Shown: piece after piece, positions 58,851 through 64,000 of the stretch
Layout of the letters: each line of letters starts with the position of its first letter
How positions within the stretch are numbered: the first letter of the stretch is position 1
Origin: Thozetella sp. PMI_491
Lineage: Eukaryota > Ascomycota > Sordariomycetes > Chaetosphaeriales > Chaetosphaeriaceae
Reading direction: 5' to 3'
Assembly: GCA_021432635.1 (NCBI GenBank)
Contig: MU270027.1
Location: forward strand, 248,001-312,000
DNA: 64,000 nucleotides
Position numbers and translations under genes: made by a program
The notes under the pieces: model-generated
Told to the model about the DNA's origin: nothing
The model's database searches: none
Seen by the model: the letters and a program-made list of their open reading frames with translations, nothing else

Positions 58851-60608
58851 ATGGCGCCCACAATAGCCTCAGCGGAGCAGACGCTCACCTACCCCCTCTA
58901 CGGCTGTGAATTCGACCCTCAGGATGCGAACCGTCTGATCGTCGCCGGTGGCGGCGGTGAAGGCCGCAGCGGCGTCGGTAACAAGATCTCGCTCCTTGAC
59001 GTCACGCAGCCCGACGCGATCGCGACAAGCTCCGAGCTCGAACTAAGCCGCGACGAAGACAACCCGACGACACTCGCCGTCGGTCTGCGCAAGGGCAAGG
59101 CCACGCTCGTGTATGCTGGCATCAACTCTGGGGAAGAGAGCATCAAGAAGGGCAAAAATGAACACTTTCGCGTGTTCGGGGTGGACCAGCCGTCCAAGGC
59201 GAACGCCGTCATTGGCCCCAGAATCGGGGAGCTGTCGCGGTCGTCCTTGTTTGCTAGCAGTGATATTGGCGCCTACCAGAGGCTTCTGAGGATAGCGCCG
59301 TCAGTGGAGGGGTCGACGCATCAGCTCGGCGCCATCGCGACCGGGTTCGCGAAGGAACACGAGATCATCATCTTCGACGTGTCGCCCGCCGGGTCTCCTG
59401 CGCCGAAGCGCAGGGGAAGACTAGAGCTGCCCAAGGAAGCGATGGATTTGGATATAATACAGACGGGCGATGAGCATTGGCAGCTGGTGTACTGTGACGA
59501 CCACGAGCTCCACCTGATGGAACTCTCTAGCAAAGGCGCGGACAGTCCAGAGCTCATCTACACGATACCGCATGATGACACCTACAATGTTCGCCCAAAG
59601 TTCCGGCTGATTCGGTACCTCACTCCCAACTTTCTCCTCGCAGCCGTGAACATACCGAACGGCGTCATTCTCTACGGACTCCGACTTCCCAAGCCGGGCG
59701 TGGCTGGCGGCAAAGCTCGCGTGGCGGTTTCCAAGAAACTCCCCAAGCTCTTTACCCGTTCTGTCGCCCTCGCCGTGCGGAACCTCGCGCCACCCACCAC
59801 GCTTGGCGCAAGACAGGGTGACACGCAGTTTGTTGTGGCCGTCGCCAGCAACGAGGGTGCCATCATTCTCTATGCGCTGGAGCTCCAGACCATGTCGGAC
59901 ATCGACCTGCTATCGGGCCTGAACGAAATCGCCACCTTGAAGGACGTCCACGATGGGCCCATCACAGGTCTGAACTTCTCCTACTTCACACCTCCCAAGG
60001 GCACCACGATGCGCCAGCTGCGCCTGCGCCTCGCCTCGGTTGGCACCGTCGGTAACAAGGTCGCTGTGCACACCATCCCGCTCAAGAAGCTGCTGGACAA
60101 GGCCCCGGCGACCAAGAAGGGCGGGCCGCCGAGGCATGCTCGCTACGTGGTTGCGCTCAAGATCCAGGGCACGAACCCAGCCGCGGTGCTTATCACACTC
60201 GCCGTTGCTATTGCAATTATGGGCATCCTGGCGCAGCTCTTCTTCGAGCTTAAGGGCATCTCTCGGCCGATCATCGGCGCGCACAAGATTGCGCCCGCGA
60301 GCTGGGTGCGGCCGATCCGGGAGGCACCCGCCGGGATTCTCACCGAAGCGGTGGCCGGCGTGATAGGCAACGACGCCAAGGTGGTCGTCCTCGACCGGGG
60401 GGATGGCGCCATCAAAGTAGACGTCCACGACGAAGACCAGCACGGCGAAGCTATGAACTGGGAAGAGCTACCGAAAATTCAGAAGGAGGCCTGGAAGGAG
60501 AAGCTGAAAGAGGCTGGGCACTGGGGCGAGGAGATGGGCGAAACGATTCTCAAGAGTCTCTTCTTCGGCGAGATTGCCGGGCTGGTGGAAGGAGTGGTTC
60601 GGGGATAG
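58851..60608 (+). CDS. SEC12: Sec12, ER membrane guanine-nucleotide exchange factor for Sar1
   Basis: A single exon of 585 codons. The N-terminal 440 residues are a divergent seven-bladed WD40/beta-propeller; it opens with TYPLYGCEFDPQDANRLIVA and then the Gly-rich loop GGGGEGRSGVGNK, which in Sec12 is the potassium-binding K-loop needed for Sar1 exchange. One transmembrane helix at about 444-464 (AVLITLAVAIAIMGILAQLF) anchors it as a type II protein with the propeller in the cytosol and a roughly 120-residue lumenal tail. Sec12 loads Sar1 with GTP at the ER to start COPII coat assembly. The partner Sar1 is encoded at 24060-24892. The lumenal part is variable between fungi. Confidence 0.94.
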   Translation: MAPTIASAEQTLTYPLYGCEFDPQDANRLIVAGGGGEGRSGVGNKISLLDVTQPDAIATSSELELSRDEDNPTTLAVGLRKGKATLVYAGINSGEESIKKGKNEHFRVFGVDQPSKANAVIGPRIGELSRSSLFASSDIGAYQRLLRIAPSVEGSTHQLGAIATGFAKEHEIIIFDVSPAGSPAPKRRGRLELPKEAMDLDIIQTGDEHWQLVYCDDHELHLMELSSKGADSPELIYTIPHDDTYNVRPKFRLIRYLTPNFLLAAVNIPNGVILYGLRLPKPGVAGGKARVAVSKKLPKLFTRSVALAVRNLAPPTTLGARQGDTQFVVAVASNEGAIILYALELQTMSDIDLLSGLNEIATLKDVHDGPITGLNFSYFTPPKGTTMRQLRLRLASVGTVGNKVAVHTIPLKKLLDKAPATKKGGPPRHARYVVALKIQGTNPAAVLITLAVAIAIMGILAQLFFELKGISRPIIGAHKIAPASWVRPIREAPAGILTEAVAGVIGNDAKVVVLDRGDGAIKVDVHDEDQHGEAMNWEELPKIQKEAWKEKLKEAGHWGEEMGETILKSLFFGEIAGLVEGVVRG

Positions 60609-61599
60609 ATAATATGGGGGCCGGCACTCTAAGGGAGGGCCGCGGGGAGTGGAGGCTGTACAAAGGCACCTTTATCTATGCCATGTTTCTTTTTTTTGTC
60701 GCATACAACTGCATGAGGGACAGGGCTAGACTTGTCTGGGAGCAGAGGAGTTTAGAGTGTAATGTCTACTCGAGGCGGGCTGGGCTTTTGGCAAAACGCA
60801 TCAATGTTGTCACTATTACACCGTGTATCTACACCCTGTTTATCTACCCTAGACTTTCAGAAGCTGCTCCTTGTAGTTGCAGGGCTTTATATCACCGTTA
60901 AATGCTTCAGCACCTGCGGGCTGGTTGCAGCCTTTTGCCTGTGTTCCCCTATATCCACTGGTTCCCGTCAGTCAGGCATATTGCCTTGAGTATGACATTC
61001 GAAACAGTATTCGCCAGCGCGAACCGTAACACAAGGCACGGACTATTCGTTACCGAAATACCTTAGGTAAGGTAGGTAAAATAGTCACAGACCTACGGCT
61101 GATCCTAGCTGAATATACAAGATATGCGGGCAGCCTTGCCTCGATATTAAGGCCGAATGGCCCCTTCCGCCCTGCCCGATTCGCGCAGAACAAGTCTTTT
61201 GCCGAGCCGGGAGACAATGGGTAAGGTGTTAAAATGCTTCTTTAACCCATGAACTGGACTCTAGATGGTTTCTCTGAAGGAGCAACTTCTTCACACTCTA
61301 GATAATAGGCTACGTAGTACAAAACATGACATGCTCTTCGTCTCAACAGCCCTCGTCTCTCATCTAGGCGCCAAAGGTACTCTTTCCCTATAAACCAGCA
61401 CGGTATCCATGTCCATACCGGCATTCTATCCCAGTGCACGGCGCTTTACGACTCAGCTTTTCTCGGGTTACCACAAGAACTACAGCGGCAAAATAAATCA
61501 GAAGAGGTATACAAATCGGCTCGCCCCCGAACGCCCCCAGCGCCTGTGCATAATAGCAAATAAATTGTACATCCCATTGTGGGGTGGCCGTGGTTCGAA
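60609..61599. other. Intergenic between convergent SEC12 and DUF5672 genes
   Basis: Contains both 3' flanks and no supported gene. A strong hairpin reaches from here into the end of the DUF5672 gene (see 61575-61615). Confidence 0.5.
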
Positions 61600-61615
61600 T
61601 CACCACGGCACAATG
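61575..61615. other. Hairpin-forming inverted repeat over a stop codon
   Basis: CATTGT, a 6-nt bulge, GCCGTGG, a 9-nt loop, CCACGGC and ACAATG form a 13-bp interrupted stem. It contains the TGA stop of the DUF5672 gene (61600-61602) in its loop. Its loop TTCGAATCA resembles a tRNA T-loop but no cloverleaf can be drawn around it. Confidence 0.6.
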
Positions 61616-62896
61616 TGGTCTGGCAGCCGAGGGTACTCGATGCCGTCGATGACTTCGGTGCCGTAGCCTATGTCCGAGCGGGTTGCAAAGTCGCTGACAG
61701 TGGTGTCTCCCTCGAAGCGCTTCCAGTTCTGGTTACACGAGCCAGGCACAAACTTTGCAGCGTCCATAGCCAGCGTCATCTTGACCTCGGGACAGTAGTC
61801 CCAGAGGTGACGCCGCAGCTGCGGGGTGCCCCAGATAGCGCCGTGCAGCGTGTTGCCACTGCCTCCGGTGTGGTAGCCCATAGGTTCGTAAAAGCCCTTG
61901 CGCCAGTCGTCGATGCCCTCGACGTAGTCACCGTGCTTGGCGGCATCTAGGGTCGAGTTCTTGTCTTTTCCGCCCGAGATCTTCTCGCGCTCACCCGAGT
62001 TCATCTCGCCTGAGAAGGTAGCCGAGACGGTGCCGTTGGCAAGCTTGGCCCCGGGCCGGGTGCCCAGGCGGTCCGTAAGCCAGACGTCCTCGGGCTCGGA
62101 CCCGTGCACACGCTCCTGGTTGCGGAGGACATCGATGATGGTGCTGACCTTGCGCAACGACAGACCGCCGTTGCCGCCGTAGCGGCCGGTGGGGTTCCAA
62201 GGCGCACCGACCCAGTCGTAGTCGAGGTACTCGTTGAGGGTCTGCCGGCTGTTGGCGCACAGGATGCTGTCGGTCTGGAAGATTAGGAGCCATTCGGCAG
62301 GCTGGAGCACCGTCTCATATAGCCACAGGTTGGTCAGGAAGCGGCTGATCTCCTCCTGCGAGCCTGTGGTCATGTTGGAGGGAATGTAGGTAAGGTCGAG
62401 CTTCCCGGCCCGGACCTGCTCTTGGATGGCGACGCTGGTATTGATGTGCTGGACGCTCTCGACCGAGCCCATGAAGCGGAAGCGCCAGTCGGGCGGCACG
62501 ACGCTGATGAAGTGCAACATCAGGGGCGCCAACAGGGGAAAGGGCCGGTTCTCGATCAGCAGGGCCACCTTGGACTCGTTGAACTTGGACGCCTGCTTTT
62601 CATAGCTGTACTCGAGCGAGACGCGGGGTAGCTGGATTTCCTGGAGGCTGGGATACGAGAGCCAACCGGCGAGCGCCCTACCACGTCAGTCAGTCGAGAG
62701 TAATTTCTCTAAAGAGCCATCACAGAGATGCTGCTTAGCTCATGGAGGGAACGTACGAGAAGAATAGAATCGCGGCCACGATTTGCATGCGCCGGGTGAC
62801 CCGGCCCAGGGCACCAAAGGTCATCGCCCTGAGGTCGGAGAGCGTCATGTTGTCGAGGGCATGGCTCTGCATCTGCAGATGCTTGAAGAGAGTCAT
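61600..62896 (-). CDS. DUF5672 glycosyltransferase-like type II membrane protein
   Basis: Exons 62757-62896 and 61600-62677 join in phase to 405 residues. A basic N-terminus (GRVTRRMQ) precedes one hydrophobic signal-anchor (IVAAILFFSALAGWL) split by the intron, giving a predicted Golgi-type topology. The lumenal domain has the family hallmarks: ENRPFPLLAPLMLHFISVVP, LIFQTDSILCANSRQTLNEY (the acidic FQTDS is the likely metal/donor site, similar to a DxD motif), YDWVGAPWNPTGRYGGNGGL, and EDVWLTDRL. Members are found next to other fungal glycan genes and are assigned to the glycosyltransferase fold, with unknown donor and acceptor. The stop codon lies in the loop of a strong hairpin. Confidence 0.92.
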
Positions 62897-64000
62897 GGTG
62901 GGCGGGTGAGGAAGGGTTGCGCTGGAAGCCCACCTTGTGGAAATTCAAAGCCTGTGTGGAGGGTAGGACGCTGCGTTAGAAGGATCAGGCGCAGCGACCA
63001 GGGGTTCCAGGTTCCTCCAGACTCGGCTCGGGAATAGTCGATCGGAGCACAATTCTTGAACCCCAATTGGACTTTGGGGTGAGATTCAAAAGGAAAGGGC
63101 CAAATCTGCAGATGGGCGCCTCTGCTGACGCAAGCTTTCGATTGGGCCAAGCACTAGTAGTAGACGGGCTTGGGGCTAGGTAACAGCGAGCCTCGATTTC
63201 AGTCGGCACCTATCGGGACAGGGGGAGGGAAAAGGAGGGGAGCGGAAAAGGAGGGGGGAGAGAGAGAAAAGGAAGGAAAGGGCGAGGACGGTTGCACGTA
63301 TACTCTCACCCTAGATCGAAGTGTTCCCACCAGGACGAAAGGAGGAAGGGTAAGTATCAGTAAAGAAGATAAAGAAAGAGAAAAAGGATTGCCGGACGTC
63401 AGTCTGTTGTCATGCCTCCTCTGAGCGCTGTTGAGGAGCATAGGCAGGAGTGCTTCCAAAGGAACGGGCTGTGTTCTAGGTCTTGCTAGTTGCTTTTCAG
63501 ACAGCCACAGGAGGAAGTAGGTAGCGATAGTGAGCGGAGAGGTGGTTGAAGGAATTGGAGAGCTGCATTGTACTATGGTAGGTTGCGGCCAAGCCTCGCA
63601 GCAGCCGTCGATCGCCTGAAGGGGTACATTTGCGGTACTTTCCGGTACCTGCGCCGGTCCCCTTGGGAAGAGCAAATTAGGAGCACACGTTTTCCAGCTG
63701 CCGGCTCAGGGTCCCACAAAGTTCGCCGCTGTACGAAGCAATCGGTAATTACTAGTCTCCCGATAAGAAATAGCCCAATGTTGCACCCCCATGCAGCAAG
63801 CCAAGGCCACAACTCGTGTCATCTCTCTGTCTCTCCCTCTCTCTCGTCCTGCACTCGAGGCGGAACGTGCTGACAGCCTGGCACAAATACGAAAAGCACC
63901 AGGGGTGGCAAAAGGGGCGCCAAGGGAATGAGCAGGGGACAGTCCCCAGCGCAGCCTAGTGTTTTCGCCCTGTTGCGACATCTCTCTCCTCGTCCTAGCA
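62897..64000. promoter_or_regulatory. DUF5672 gene 5' flank with polypurine tract
   Basis: Bases about 63221-63290 are nearly pure purine on the plus strand, so pyrimidine-rich on the coding strand, as in CT-rich fungal core promoters and leaders. The remainder to the window end holds no convincing gene. Confidence 0.45.

Noticed and set aside
61587-61609. Possible tRNA (GGTTCGAATC box)
   Set aside because: The sequence lies at the stop codon of a conserved gene and no acceptor, D or anticodon arms can be formed around it.

Overview
This window looks like nuclear DNA of a filamentous ascomycete, most likely a sordariomycete (Sordariales/Chaetomiaceae-like). The evidence is the GC-rich coding sequence, short 50-170 nt GT-AG introns with CTRAY-like branch sites, long intergenic spaces, CT-rich leaders and fungus-only protein families. 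There is no operon structure. Introns were placed by matching splice sites to reading phase and to conserved protein sequence. I saw no tRNA, rRNA, CRISPR array or intact transposon.

Left part (1-15.6 kb): the 5' part of a DRG1/RBG1 GTPase gene (minus, cut by the window edge); a large HOS4-like ankyrin/coiled-coil chromatin protein (minus); an ALKBH6-type dioxygenase (plus) tail-to-tail with a DFG10/SRD5A3-type polyprenol reductase (minus); an uncharacterised Cys-motif protein (minus); and mitochondrial ATP synthase delta subunit (minus), whose last intron has a GC donor.

Middle (15.6-31 kb): a 5.2 kb gene-free block; a DUF2457-like acidic protein; the COPII GTPase Sar1; a patatin-type lipase; and a seven-helix fungal membrane protein.

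Accessory-looking part (31-41 kb): a five-exon SF1 (UPF1-like) helicase with an unrecognised N-terminal half and an acidic repeat tail. It is followed by repeat debris, an AT-rich patch and a broken partial copy of the GPI-type wall-protein gene that lies 2 kb further on. A second copy of the repeat is at about 53.1-53.3 kb, between two ordinary genes.

Right part (41-64 kb): a 6.6 kb gene-free block ahead of a C2H2 zinc-finger regulator; a secreted/anchored protein of unknown function; a cytosolic-type aldehyde dehydrogenase; a ten-repeat protein with unusual C-x7-C-x12-H-x4-H units; Sec12, the membrane-bound exchange factor for Sar1; and a DUF5672 glycosyltransferase-like type II membrane protein. 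Sar1 and Sec12, which act together at ER exit sites, are therefore only about 35 kb apart. Most genes are housekeeping (secretory pathway, dolichol, ATP synthesis, lipid turnover). The best candidates for something undescribed are the C-x7-C array protein and the helicase with its surroundings.
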